DNA of 64,000 bases from Streptomyces sp. RKAG290 (GCF_023701695.1 NZ_JAJOZC010000001.1:7749894-7813893), one strand, 5' to 3'. Shown: positions 44,325 to 55,825, numbered from the stretch's first letter. The notes: generated from the letters alone by a model not told the origin. Program-made: numbers and translations.

Positions 44325-47300
44325 ATGAAGCGTGCGTGCCCTGATCCGTCACCCGAGGACGCGGCGCAGCCGTCCCCGGAGGAGGAGCGGTCGCACCTCG
44401 ACCACTGGCGCGCCACGCTGGCAGGGGCCAATCCGTACCCCATCGCCCGGCCGTCACAGCCCACCGACGCTGCGGACACAGCCGCGCGGGACCGCCTGGC
44501 GGACCTCGGCGCGACGGGGCGGGGCCTGCACCGGCTGGCCCGGGAGACCGGGATACCGGTGCGGGCGCTCCTGATGGCTGCGCACGTCCGGGTGCTCGGC
44601 TCGCTCACCTCGCACCCGGAGGTGGTGACCGCGGTCGGCCGCGCCGCGTGCGGCGTCAAAGCCGGCGGCCTGGCGCCGATGCGGATCCGGTCGGCGGACC
44701 TGAGCTGGCTCGACCTGGCGCGCGCGGTGCTCGAGCTGGAGCGGGAGGCCGTCGGCCACACCGTCCCCTACCGGCACATCATGGACGTCGCGCCGGGCCT
44801 GCTGGTCGACAGCCGACTGTGCGTGACCGAGATCGGGCCGGAGGCGATCGCGGAGGGACGTGCGGGGACCGGGGCGACGAGTTCTCGCCCGACGCAGTCG
44901 ACACCGCCCTGCCCGCGGACGACTTCCCGCCCGACGAGGACGGCTTCGCGCTGTCCGTGGACGTCACCGTCGACTCCCGCACCGACGCGGTCCTGGTGGA
45001 CCTGGCCTGCGACCGACGGCAGGTGCATCCCGCGGTCGTGGCCCGGTTGGCGCACTACTACACGGGCGCGCTGACCTCCCTCGTGGCTGATCCGGCGGCG
45101 GTCGCCTCACGGGCCGATGTGCGTCCGTCGGACGAGATGGCCGAGATACGGACCTGGAGCACCGGACCTACACCGAGCGCGGACGATGTCGTGCCCCTCC
45201 ACGCGCAGTTCCGGGAGTGGGTGGACATGCAGCCCGACAGTGTCGCCGTCTGTGACCTCGAAGGATCGCTGACCTACCGCGAACTCGACCGGAGAGCCGG
45301 CCGGCTGGCACACCGGCTGCACGCGATCGGGGTGCGGCAGGGCGACCGCGTCGGGGTGTGCGTCCCGCGTGGCATCGACCTCGTGGTCGGCCTCCTCGCG
45401 GTGCTGGCGACCGGCGCGGCCTATGTTCCGCTGGACCCCGAATTCCCGAATCAGCGCCTGGAGTTCATCGCGACGGACGCAGATCTGCGGTGCCTCGTGG
45501 TCGGTCCGGGTGTGGTGCCGCCCGCTACCGAAGTCCCCCTGGTGCCCGTCGCGGAGCGGGGCGGGCCGCCGTCGGGTGCGCGGGACGCCGCTTCGCCCCC
45601 GGCCGGGACCGATGGTGATGACGTGGCCTACGTCATCTACACGTCCGGCTCGACAGGTCGCCCGAAGGGCACCGTCATCGAGCACCGAAACCTGGCGAAC
45701 TTCTTCCTCGGTATGGACCTCGCGGTCGGGATCTCCCCGCAGGACCGCGTCCTGGCGCTCACCAGCGTCTCGTTCGACATCTCCGTCCTGGAGATCATGT
45801 GGCCGCTGGTGCGCGGGCCACCACCATCATCGGCCCGGAACGCATGGTGGAGCAGATCTCCGGGACGGAGCGCTCTCTGGAGTCCCTGATCCGCAGGTTC
45901 CGCCCCACCCTGTTCCAGGCGACCCCGTCGTTCTTCACGGCCATGACCTCCCACCCGACGACCCTGCGGGCCCTGAGCTGCCTGCGCGCACTTCTGGTGG
46001 GGGGCGAGGCCCTGCCGCGTGGACTTGCCCGCCAGTTGATGGAAGCCATACCAGGAGTGCGTGTCCTGAACATGTACGGCCCGACAGAGACGACGATATG
46101 GTCCCTGACCCACGAGTTGGGCCAAGCGGACGTCCGAGACGCCTCACCGCCGATCGGGCGCCCGATCGCACATACGCGGCTCCGCCTGGTCGACGGGCTC
46201 GGCAATGACGCCTGCATCGGTGTCCCCGGCGAGCTGTGGATCGCTGGTGAGGGCGTGGCCCGCGGATACTTCCGCCGCCCGGAGCTGGACCAGGAGCGTT
46301 TCGGCGCGGTGGACGGGGAGCGCGTCGTCGCCGGAGCGGACCACGACCGCCTCACCGCTGTCGGGCACCGACCCGACGAGCGCACCTACCGGACCGGCGA
46401 CCAGGCACGGTGGCGGGCGGACGGTGCGCTGGAGTTCCTCGGCCGTAACGATCGCCAGCTCAAGCTGCGGGGCCACCGGATCGAGCTCGACGAGATCGAG
46501 AGCGTGCTGTCCGAACACCCCGAGGTGGAGGCCGCGGCAGTGGTGGCCACGGAGCACGCCACCCGGGGGTGGAACTCGTGGCCTACGTACGCCCCCGGCC
46601 GAAAACACCCACGGAACCCCAGCTCGGCCAGTGGCGCGAGGTGTGGGACGTGCAGTACCGAAGGGACGGCGGCCCCTCCGGCGACGAGTCCTTCCCTGGC
46701 TGGATCGACAGCTACACCGGCGCACACCACCCCGAGCAGCACATGCGCGCCTGGCTCGATGCCACCGTCGCGCGCGTCCGGCGCCTCTCGCCCCGCCGCG
46801 TCGTCGATGTCGGAGCCGGCAGCGGCCTGCTGATGCGGGATCTACGCGCGGGAGTGGAGCACTACCTGGCGGTCGACATCAGTCCAGCGGCACTCGTGGC
46901 GGCCGAGGTGACCGCCGCAGCTCTGGGGAAACCGGGCGCTGACGTCGACTTCCTGGAGGGCGACGCGCTCATCCTGCGTGAGCTCCCGGCCGCCTCGGCG
47001 GACCTGGTTCTGCTCAACTCCGTCGCTCAGTACTTCCCGGACAGTCGCTACCTGACGCAGGTTCTCGACGAGGCTGTCCGTGTGGTCGGCCCACGGGGGG
47101 CGGTGTTCGTCGGGGACGTACGGGACGTACGGCTGCTCCCGATGTTCCACGCCGACGTGCAGGTGCAGCGCTCACCCCGCCTCACGACCGCCGCCGACCT
47201 CTCGGCCACCGTCGGCCGCCTCGTTCGCTCGGAGGAAGAACTCTGCCTGGCACCTGCGTACTTCACGCTGTTCGCGACACGGCACGACGGGTTCACCGCC

Positions 47301-47738
47301 CGCGTCGAGTGCAGGGCGGAGTCACCCTGGACGGAGATGTCGCGGTTCCGGTGGGACGTCACGCTCCTGGGCCCGGCACATCCGGCGGTGCGGCCCTGCC
47401 ACTCGCAGCCGAAGGCCGTTGACTGGCAGGAGTCCCGGAGGCCGGCCCCGGAAGCTCTCGACGCTCTCCTGGACACCGCCCGTGCGGGCTGCGGTGTCCG
47501 GGTGACCGACGCGCCCAACTCCCGTCTGGTACGTCCCGAGGCCGCGCTTCGGCTCCTGACGCAGGCGCGGCCGACCGACACCGTCTGGGAGATTGCGCGG
47601 TCGCTGTGGACGGTCGGGACGGACCACGCCGTTGACCCCGCCGACCTTCACGCGCTCGGCCGGGCGAAGGGCCTCGACGTGCGGGTGGAACCCGCACGCT
47701 CGGGTCGGCTGAACTGCCTCGACGTCACCCTTGGATGA
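44325..47738 (+). CDS. NRPS: half condensation domain, Gly-type adenylation domain with embedded N-methyltransferase (frameshifted three times)
   Basis: ATG 44325 with AGGAG 6 bases upstream. Residues about 1-270 resemble only the C-terminal half of a condensation domain (no HHxxxDG). Then comes an adenylation domain: TYRELDRRAGRLAHRL, VIYTSGSTGRPKGTV (A3), FDISVLEI (A4), MYGPTETTIW (A5), YRTGDQARW (A7), GRNDRQLKLRGHRIELDE (A8). The code reads D-I-L-Q-L-G-M-I-W, one change from the Gly code. After A8 an N-methyltransferase is inserted, with VDVGAGSG (SAM) and LNSVAQYFP, the NRPS N-MT signature. Bases are missing at 44864-44867, 45815-45817 and 46565-46569. The frame stops at 47738 before A9/A10, which lie in the next gene in the same frame. 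Confidence 0.9.
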
Positions 47739-47756
47739 TCTTCTGATGGGAAAGGT

Positions 47757-50749
47757 ATGAACGAACCGTCCTCACTCGCACAGTCCCCGCTCGCGAACGA
47801 CCCCTCGCGCACGAGGCGCGAGGCAGCCCTGCGCGCCGACATCCAGCGGTTCGCAAGAGGACACCTCGCGTCCCCCATGGTGCCGTCGCGCATCGTGGTC
47901 GTCGACGAACTCCCACGCCTTCCCAACGGGAAGACGGACCGTTCCCAGCTGCGTGCCCCGGAGACGCCCGAGAACCCACCGGACATCCCGGCCGGCCGGC
48001 CGGCCCCGGCCGACTCGACCGAGGCCGCCGCGTGTGCGCTGTGGGCCGACATCCTGGGCCTGGAGTGTGTCGATCCGGCGGCCGACTTCTTCGAGCTGGG
48101 CGGCACCTCGCTCACAGCCGTCCGGATGGTGGCCCAGTGGGCCGCCCGGGGTGGCGCACCCTTGGACCTCGCACACTTCCTGGAACATCCGACACCGCAG
48201 CACATGGCGCGCCTGACCGACGGGTACCGGGTGCCGGGCTTCTCCTGGCTGACGGACCCGCAACAGCTGACGACGCTCGCTGTCCTCCCCGCCGACATCC
48301 GCCCCTCCGACGCCCCGCCGCAGGCGGGACGAGCCGACCCTCACGGCAGCGTGCTCGTCACCAGAGCGGACGCCTATCTGGACCTCCTCCTCCTCCGTGA
48401 GCTCCTGGACCGGTCGGACGCCGTCGTCAATGTCCTCTTCCAGTCGGGTGAAGTGGCGGACACGACCCAGCGGCTTCACGACCGGATGAGGTCTTCCGAG
48501 CTGTGGCGTCCGCAGGACACGGGGCGTCTGCGCGCTGTCCCGGGCGACTTGTCACAGCCCTACCTCGGCGTGCCGCCCGCCTCCTACCGTGCTCTCGCGC
48601 GCGAGGTCGACCTGATCGTGCACACGGGCGAATGCTCGGACACGCGGGCCTCGTTCGAACAGCTGACACCGGTCAACGTCCTCGGGACGCAGGAAGTGCT
48701 CCGCTTCGCCGCCGCGGAGAAGCTCAAGCCCGTCCACTTCCTCTCGCAGCTGAGCGTGGCGCACCCGGCACACGAGACCGCGCCATCCCAGGACCAGCTC
48801 CTGCCGGCGAACGCCGTCAGTGGGGCGCTGCGCCAGAGCAAATGGATCGGCGAGCACTACATGCACCAGGCCGCCGCCCGGGGAATTCCCACGCGGGTCC
48901 ACCGCCTCGGCCAGGTCGCCGCGCCCCGCGGACAGCACGTGGAGCTCGGCGACGCCTTCCTGTCCGCCCTCATCAGGACCTGCGTATCCCTGCGCGCCGC
49001 CCCGGACCTCGACCTCTCGTTCCCCGTCACCTCGATGTCGACCCTGTCCGGCATCCTGGCCCGACAGCTGTCCCGTCAGGAATTCCTCTCCCGGGCCCCC
49101 GGACGGGACGCGGAGGCCGGCGACCGCCCGTCGACGACGTACACCGCGGACACGAGCGACGTGGGCGAGATCGTCGACGGCCGGCCGGTGTCCTGGGGGG
49201 AGATCGTTTCCAACGTCCGCTTCACCGGTCGTGCCCTCGACGTCGTCCCGTACGACCACTGGCGGCAGTTGCTCCTGGCGACCGTCGAACGGTCCGAGAT
49301 CCACCCCCTCACCCCGTTCCTGGCCCTCGTCACCGCCGACGGCCTGTGCCCCTCGCTGGGCTACCGTTCCTGGCCCGCTCTTCCCGGACAGGAGGAAGAA
49401 CGGGCGGCGCCGGCGCCGTCCTTGGACCACGTCGCCGGCCGGGACCTGCTGCGGACCTATCCGTCGCGCGCGGACAACCTCCTTGTGACGACGGCCGCGG
49501 GTCTCGTCGTCCGCGAGCACACGGTCACCGTCCCGTTGGATCACGCCCGGCCGGACGGCCCGACGATCGAGGTGTACGCGCAGGAGGTGGTGTCCGCGCA
49601 CCGGGAGGGTGACGACCTGCCGTGGATCCTCTTCCTCCAGGGCGGACCCGGTGCCCCCTGCCCGACACCGACCTCTGCCATCGGCTGGCTGGCCACCGCC
49701 CTTGAAGGGCACCGCGTCCTGCTTCTCGACCAGCGTGGCGGCGGGCGTAGCGCCCCCATCACGGCAAAGTCGACGGAAGGACGAAGCCCCGAGGAACTGG
49801 CTTCCTACTTGCGGCACTTCCGGGCGGACAGCATCGTCGCGGACGCCGAGGCGTTTCGCAAGCAGCTGGCCGGCAGCCGCAGATGGTCGATCCTGGGACA
49901 GAGCTACGGCGGTTTCATCGCCCTGACCTACCTGTCCACCGCCCCCGAAGGCCTGGACGCAGTGTTCGTCTCGGGAGGGCTTCCCGGTCTGTCCGCGTCC
50001 GTCGACGAGGTCTACGACCAGGCCTATACGGAGCTGCTGACGAAGAACGCCGCCTACTACACGGAGTATCCCGAGGACGAGGCGAAGATCCGCCGACTGG
50101 CCGCATACCTGGACGACCACGACGTCAAGCTGCCCGACGGCGATCGTCTGACCAGCCGTCGCCTCCGCCTCCTCGGCCGCAATCTCGGTATGAGCAACGG
50201 CTCCGAGCGGGTGCACCGGCTCTTCGAGCAGGCCTGGGACGGGGACAGGATCTCCGACGTCTTCCGCCGTGCGGTGGTGACCGAGACCGGGCTGGCGGAC
50301 ATGCAGCTCTACGCGCTTCAGGAGTTTGTCTACGCCCGGGCGGGGAGCAAGACGGGATGGGCCGCGCACCGCGCTCTGGCCCGCTTCCCGGCCTTCGCGG
50401 CCGACGGCGACGGACCGCTTCTTCTGTTCGGGGAGATGATGTTCCCTTGGATGTTCGAGGAGATCTCCCCCTCAAGCCGTTCAAGGACGTCGCGCATCTG
50501 CTCGCCGGCATGACGGACTACCCGGATCCTTACGACCTGGACGTGCTGGCCGCCAACGAGATACCCGTCGTCGCCCTGGTGTACGCGGGCGACCTCTACA
50601 CGCCCGTGGAACTGCAACTGGCCACGGCGGCGGTCGTCGGGAACACCCGGCTCCTGATGACTGAGGAATTTCACCACAACGGCCTGATGCGCAACAGCGG
50701 GCTGTTCGACCGACTACTGGAGATGGCGAGGGCCGACACGGCGAACTGA
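47757..50749 (+). CDS. NRPS: A9-A10, carrier domain, degenerate reductase domain and S33 peptidase fusion (frameshifted once)
   Basis: ATG 47757, in the same frame as and six codons after the stop of the previous gene. Order: end of an adenylation domain (PMVPSRIVV, LPNGKTDR with the A10 Lys, about residues 40-62), carrier domain (DFFELGGTSLTAVRM, Ser near 121), thioester-reductase-like domain (about 200-450: DLIVHTGECSD, NVLGTQEVLRFAA, QSKWIGEHY), then an alpha/beta-hydrolase of the prolyl aminopeptidase (S33) family (about 580-997: FLQGGPGAP, LDQRGGGRSAP, GQSYGGF with the Ser, EFHHNG with the His). The reductase has lost the NADPH motif (TGxTGxxG reads TRADAYLD) and the catalytic Tyr. One base is missing at 50467-50471. 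The S33 domain probably releases or trims the product. Confidence 0.88.
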
Positions 50750-50868
50750 CGAGACTGCCGCGAGCTCCGGCAGCATCACCCCGCGGCCCACCTGCCGGCC
50801 CGCATCGTCCATACCTCCGCACCCGGGCTCCTCGATGCCACGGGTTCCACGACTTCACAATCCTGCAG

Positions 50869-52139
50869 ATGAAAGTCAGAGCTTTGATATCAGGTAAAGG
50901 CCAGCCGACCGAAGCACCGGCACCACTGAGCGAACCCGGATTCCGATGGTTCTTCACCGGGCGGTCAATCTCGCTCCTGGGCAGCTCGATGGCACCCGTC
51001 GCGCTCGCCTTCGCCGTACTGGGCTCGTCACACAGCGCGGGTGACCTGGGGTCATCCTGGCGGCCCGCAGCATCCCGATGATCGTGTTTCTGCTCGTCGG
51101 CGGCGTTGTCGCGGACCGATTCTCCCGCAGAACAGTGCTCATGGCATCGAATCTGGGTGCGGCACTGACCCAGGGCGCTGTCGCGTGTCTGCTGATCTCG
51201 GGATCGTTCCACCTGGCGACGATCGCCGCCCTGGAACTTCTGAACGGTGCCATTACGGCCTTCACCTCACCGGCGTTGCGGGGAATCGTGCCCCAGCTGG
51301 TCGGCAGCGACCAACGGCAGCGGGCCAACTCGCTGCTGGGCTCGTCGAAAAACGCGATCTCCATCCTGGGACCGTCACTGGCCGGCGGCATCGTGATGAG
51401 CCTGGGCGGAGGCTGGGCCATCGCCATGGACGCCGCCACCTATCTGGCCGCGGCCTTCTTCATGGCCCGGCTGACGCTGCCGGACCGGGTGAAGAGCAGC
51501 CCAACGAGTTTCCTGAGCGAACTGCGCGAGGGCTGGACCGGGTTCCGCTCTCTCACCTGGGTCTGCGTGATCGTGGGGGCGTTCGCCATCACCAACTGCA
51601 TCTACGTGGGCGTCTGGAACGTCCTCGGGCCCGCCTTGGCCAACGTCTCGCTGGGGGCCGCCGCCTGGGGCGCCGTGCTCAGCGCCCGGGCGATCGGCGT
51701 ACTGGTCGCGAGTGCCGCGATGTACCGACTCACGGCGTTGCGTTCCCTCACGACAGGGCTGGTGCTCTTTGCACTCGGTGCGTTCCCGATGATCGTGCTG
51801 GGTCTGAACGGCAGCGTCTACCTGCTCGCACCGGTCGCGTTCGCAGCCGGTCTGGGCCAGGGGGTGATGGGCATCACCTGGGAGACCTCACTGCAGGATC
51901 ATGTCCCCAACACCCTGCTGTCCAGGGTGGCCGCCTACGACGATCTGGTCTCCTACATCGCGGTCCCCGTCGGCCAGATCAGCGTCGCGCCGCTCGCCTC
52001 CGCGTTCGGCGACACACAGGTGATGGTCATCGGCGGCATCCTGTTCGGCCTGGTGTCGGTCGCCCCCGTGCTCTCCCGCTCGGTACGCCGGCCCGGCCCG
52101 CCAGCTCCCGAACCGGCCAGAGCTGCCGCGTCTTCCTGA
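50869..52139 (+). CDS. MFS exporter of the biosynthetic cluster (frameshifted)
   Basis: About 424 residues once one base is restored in GGGG at 51048-51051 (GDLGVILAARS). It begins with a cytoplasmic tail, FRWFFTGRSISLLGSSMAPV (helix 1), VADRFSRRTVLMASN (the MFS motif A loop) and RGIVPQLVGSDQRQRANSLL; about 12 helices in all, with C-terminal RVAAYDDLVSYIAVPVG. It resembles the enterobactin-exporter-like MFS_3 group often found at the end of NRPS clusters. It most likely exports the cluster product and gives self-resistance. It follows the NRPS by 119 bp. Confidence 0.88.
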
Positions 52140-52311
52140 GCGGCGGCGCGGAAGCAACGGTCCGGTGGCGACGGCGCGCGACCACCGGGCAGCCGCCAGT
52201 CTCCGCATACCGAGGATCAGCGCTGGTCGCCCGCGTCTCCTCAGCGACCCGCGAGCAAGACCACGATCACTGCTGTGAAACGGCGTGCGCAGGCGGATAC
52301 TGTCGGGGCTC

Positions 52312-53268
52312 ATGCGAATCCTTGTACTTGGCGGCACATCGTTCGTGGGCCGGGCCGTCGTGAACGATGCTCTCCGGACCGGCGCGGAGGTGACCCTCTT
52401 CGGTCGGGGCCGGACGGGACCCGAACTGTTTCCGAATGTGCCCAGGCGAATCGGCGACCGGGACACCGGTGACTACACAGCCTTGCGCGACGATCGTTGG
52501 GACGCGGTGGTCGATGTCAGCGGATACGTGCCGCGCCATGTCAGGCAGGCGATGGGGGCGCTCGGCGACCGAGTCGGAAGATACCTGTTCATCTCGAGCC
52601 AAGCGGTGTACGTACGGGCAGGTGTGGGGCCGGGCTCGGACGAGGACACACCGCGTCGGCCACCGGTCCGTGATACCGAGGAATTGACCGAAGAGACCTA
52701 CGGGCCGCTCAAAGCGGCCTGCGAGGATGACGTGTCGGCCCGATACGGTTCACAGGCAACGATTGTGCGGCCAGGCAAGGTGGTAGGGCCGCACGATGCG
52801 CAGAATGGGCTTACGTACTGGGCGCGCCGGGCCGCGCGTGGCGGCCGGGTGGCCCTGCCGGGCAGGGCCGAGCAGCCGGTCCAAGTGATCGACTCGCGTG
52901 ACCTGGCCCGCCTTGCGGTGCAGCTGCTTGTGGACGACAGACCTGGTGCGTTCCATGCCGTCGGTCCGGCCGAGCCGACCACGATGGCCGAATTGATCAA
53001 CACCTGCGCGAGAGTCGCGGGCAGCCAGGTCGAAGTCGTTCCGGTGCCCGCCGAAGCGGTGCCCCCTTTCTTCCCTCTGATCCGACCCGAGTCGATGTGG
53101 TCGACGCAGCAGCGCAGTCCGGCTCGCGCCCGAGCCGCCGGCATGCCCGCGACTCCGTTGGCGGTGACGGTCGCTGACGTGCTGGCGTGGGACCGCGAGC
53201 GCGGCGAAACACCGCTGGGGCACGGGTTGTCCCCAGAAGAAGAGGCGAAACTGCTCGCCGGAACGTGA
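52312..53268 (+). CDS. NAD(P)-dependent epimerase/reductase
   Basis: 318 residues from ATG 52312. Extended SDR: MRILVLGGTSFVGRAVV (Rossmann loop GGTSFVG), DVSGYVPRHVRQAM, ISSQAVY with the Ser, and YGPLKAACE with the YxxxK pair, then VIDSRDLARLAVQLL in the substrate domain. It resembles the isoflavone-reductase/CSP41-type group of Streptomyces epimerases, whose substrates are mostly unknown. A TACTGT -10-like hexamer lies about 8 bp upstream of the start, and there is 172 bp between it and the MFS gene, so it is probably not part of the NRPS operon. Frame intact. Confidence 0.85.
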   Translation: MRILVLGGTSFVGRAVVNDALRTGAEVTLFGRGRTGPELFPNVPRRIGDRDTGDYTALRDDRWDAVVDVSGYVPRHVRQAMGALGDRVGRYLFISSQAVYVRAGVGPGSDEDTPRRPPVRDTEELTEETYGPLKAACEDDVSARYGSQATIVRPGKVVGPHDAQNGLTYWARRAARGGRVALPGRAEQPVQVIDSRDLARLAVQLLVDDRPGAFHAVGPAEPTTMAELINTCARVAGSQVEVVPVPAEAVPPFFPLIRPESMWSTQQRSPARARAAGMPATPLAVTVADVLAWDRERGETPLGHGLSPEEEAKLLAGT

Positions 53269-53438
53269 TCACCGGAGCGGGCCATGTTGCCCAGCCACAA
53301 AACGATCTGAGGACCCGTTCATCAGCGACGCCCTGGCGCGCGCATCCAACTGACCATGCGGCAGGGCAGGGCGTGGCCCGCTTCGACTGCGCGATATCCC
53401 GGCACGACTTCGGCAAGAGCGGAACCTGGCCTGACCGA

Positions 53439-54273
53439 GGCGGACGAGGTCACCGCGACCGCCGACGGCATCCGGGTCGTTCGCAGCATCAACGCCTCCC
53501 GCATCACCCAGGTACTCACCCTCACCGAGGGAAGCCGCCGTCTCGACATCGACACGGTCATCGACTGGCGGGAGTGCGAGAAGATCCTGAAGGTGGCCTT
53601 CCCGCTCGACGTCCGGGCGGCGGAGTCCAGCGCCGAGATCCCCTTCGGCCATGTCCGCCGGCCCACGCACACCAACACCAGCTGGGACAGCGCACGGTTC
53701 GAGATCTGCGCCCACCGCTATCTGCACCTGGGGGAGCCCGGCTGGGGCGCGGCCCTGGTCAACGACTCCAGCTACGGCCACGACGTCACGCGGGACGTGC
53801 GCCCCGACGGTGGAACCACCACCACGGCACGGATCTCCCTGTTGCGTGCTCCGCTCTTCCCCGACCCGGACTCGGTCCGGGGCGAGCACCGCCTGCGGTA
53901 CGCGCTGGTACTCGGCGCGGACGTCCAGGACGCCGTTCGCGAGGGCTACCACTTCAATCTGCCCGAGCGTGCCGTGCCCGGCAGCGCCGTCGTCGACCCG
54001 CTCGTGCGGGTCGACGGAGAGGGCGTCGTCATCGAGGCGGTCAAGCTCGCCGACGACCGTTCGGGTGATGTGGTCGTCCGCCTCTACGAGTCGGCCGGAG
54101 GCCGGGCGCGAACCACTCTCTCGGCGGGCTTCTCCCTCGCCGCGGCGCGGATCACGGACACTCTGGAGCGCCCGCTCAACGACGAACCCACGCTGTCCTG
54201 TGCCAGCACCGACCTGGCTCTGTCACTGCGGCCCTTCCAGATCCTGACGGTCCGTCTGACCCCCATGGCCTGA
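53439..54273 (+). pseudogene. GH38 alpha-mannosidase, C-terminal fragment
   Basis: The open frame reads VRSINASRITQVLTLTEGSR, RRLDIDTVIDWRECEKILKV, AFPLDV, PFGHVRRPTHTNTSWDSARF and ends LRPFQILTVRLTPMA. This is the C-terminal beta-sandwich of bacterial GH38 alpha-mannosidases (typically about 1000 residues). The catalytic N-terminal barrel is absent; the upstream gene ends 170 bp away. It is a true truncation, not only an indel. Confidence 0.8.
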
Positions 54274-54304
54274 CCGTTGGAGAAGCGGCTGGACTGAACA
54301 GTGG

Positions 54305-54353
54305 GTAGCGCGCGTCGTGCCGCCGGGGCGGCTCGCCGGTACGACGCGCCTAC
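54305..54353 (+). terminator. Hairpin terminator after the GH38 fragment
   Basis: Imperfect stem: GTAG-CGCGCGTCGT (from 54305) pairs with ACGACGCGCC-TAC (ending 54353), with an inner CCG/CGG pair. Confidence 0.6.
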
Positions 54354-54553
54354 TTGCCGGGCCTTTCCACAACCGATCCATCCGGCCGCTCCTGGCACGC
54401 CTGCGACCTCGATCTCACAGGCGTCACTATCGACCGCACCCTGAACCGCCGCGCGGAGTTCTCCGGCGACCAGGCAGGTGTGCGATGACTTCTGCCCACT
54501 CAAGCAGTCTGTAGAGGAGACACGCGACTGTGGTTCGAGGAAAGGTGGCGCTC

Positions 54554-54901
54554 ATGGAAATCGGCCGCGTATTGATGGTTGCGCCCGTGGGGAACGTGGA
54601 GACTGCGGTGGCGTGGTACGAAAAGCTGCTGGGACGCCCGGCGGACACCCGGCCGATGCCGTCGCTGGCAGACTGGCACCTCACTACAGGGGGCTGGCTC
54701 TCGGTCTTCGAGGACGCCGAGCGTTCTGGTTCGGCGCTCCTCAATCTGGAGGTTCCCGATCTGGACGAGGCGCTTGCGCAACTCGAGGAACGCGGTCTGG
54801 CTGCGGGGCCGGTGCAGGCCGGCGGTACGCGTACCCGGTTCGCTTCCCTCGAAGACCCGGACGGCAACCGGGTCACGCTGCTGGAGAACCCCGCGGCCTG
54901 A
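54554..54901 (+). CDS. VOC (glyoxalase-fold) family protein
   Basis: 115 residues from ATG 54554, preceded by GGAAAGGTGG; a GTG at 54530 is in frame but less well placed. It has MEIGRVLMVAPVGNVETAVA and WYEKLLGRP, then VFEDAERSG, LNLEVPDLDEALAQLEERGL and the typical ending LEDPDGNRVTLLENP. One VOC monomer with two halves. Could be an antibiotic-binding protein, dioxygenase or isomerase; nothing distinguishes these. Confidence 0.82.
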   Translation: MEIGRVLMVAPVGNVETAVAWYEKLLGRPADTRPMPSLADWHLTTGGWLSVFEDAERSGSALLNLEVPDLDEALAQLEERGLAAGPVQAGGTRTRFASLEDPDGNRVTLLENPAA

Positions 54902-54969
54902 CCTCAACTCAACTCACCGCTGGGACGGACGCCCGAACCGCCGACCGTGATCCTTCGGCCCCCATTCAG

Positions 54970-55825
54970 TCACTTCGGCAGATCAGCGGAGAGAAAGGGA
55001 GCAAGGAGCGCGAACAACGCGTCGGGGCGTTCGAGGGGAATGATGTGGCCGCAGTCCTGGAGATGGTGTCCGACCAGTTCATCGGCGATGGGACGGAGCT
55101 GGCGTTCGAGCCCGGTGCCGACGGGTGAGAGCCGACAGTCATGGTGGGCATGGTCAGCCGAGCCGTCGCGACGGCGTCCTGGATCTGCTGCGCGCTGGTG
55201 GGCAGGGCGCGGTAATAGGAGAACGCGCAGCGCAGGGCCTCACTCCCGGCGTACGCGTGGATGAAGGCCGCTCGGATATCGTCGGGTACTCCTCGCCCGA
55301 GCGTCCCCGAGTTGAGGAACCAGTCGATGTACGGGGCCTCGTTGCCGGCGAGGACGGTCTCAGCGAGGCCGGGGACGGCGTGGAAGCCGAACCACCACGG
55401 AGCACCGCCCGCGACGACGTGCTCTGCTCCGGGCAGGCGGCCTAGCAGTGCCTCCATCACGACCAGGCGCCGAACGAGACGGGGCCGGCGCAGCGCGAGC
55501 AGGACGGCGGGGCGGTGCCCGCGTCGATGCCGACCACCGCTGCCGAGGGCTCGCCGAGTGCGTCGAGCAGCCCTTCGGCGTCGGCGGCGAGGGTGCCGGC
55601 GTCGTAGCCGTCGACGGCACGTTCGCTCGCGCCGAAGCCTCGCAGGTCCGGGGCGATAACCCGGTACTGCCCGGCCAGCCGGCCCATGATGCCGCTCCAG
55701 AGTTGCCAGGTGTGCGGGAAGCCGTGCAACAGGAGAACCGCAGGCCCGTCCCCGGAGATCGCGACGTTGAGGTGGACGCCGTTCGTCGCGATGCGGCGCA
55801 GGTGGTGTGTGGTGGTGACGGACAT
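54970..55825 (-). CDS. Alpha/beta-hydrolase, epoxide-hydrolase-like (frameshifted twice)
   Basis: The start frame (ATG 55825) has LLLHGFPHTWQLW (oxyanion HGFP), APDLRGFGASER and VVGIDAGTAP, the nucleophile elbow with Asp, typical of epoxide hydrolases and haloalkane dehalogenases. One base restored at 55509-55512 leads to LLALRRPRLVRRLVVM; a second at 55123-55125 leads to VGTGLERQLRPIADELVGHH and LQDCGHIIPLERPDALFALL, which contains the catalytic His, with the stop at 54970. Full length about 285 residues. It is divergent from an HxlR regulator with an inverted repeat between them, so expression is probably substrate-induced. Confidence 0.85.

Noticed and set aside
47736..47738. Selenocysteine reading of the in-frame TGA
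   Set aside because: No SECIS-like hairpin follows and the position is a linker between domains with no reason for Sec.
44325..50749. Programmed frameshifting in the NRPS genes
   Set aside because: The same one-base deletion pattern occurs in unrelated genes such as glpK and a protease, so an assembly artefact explains it better.
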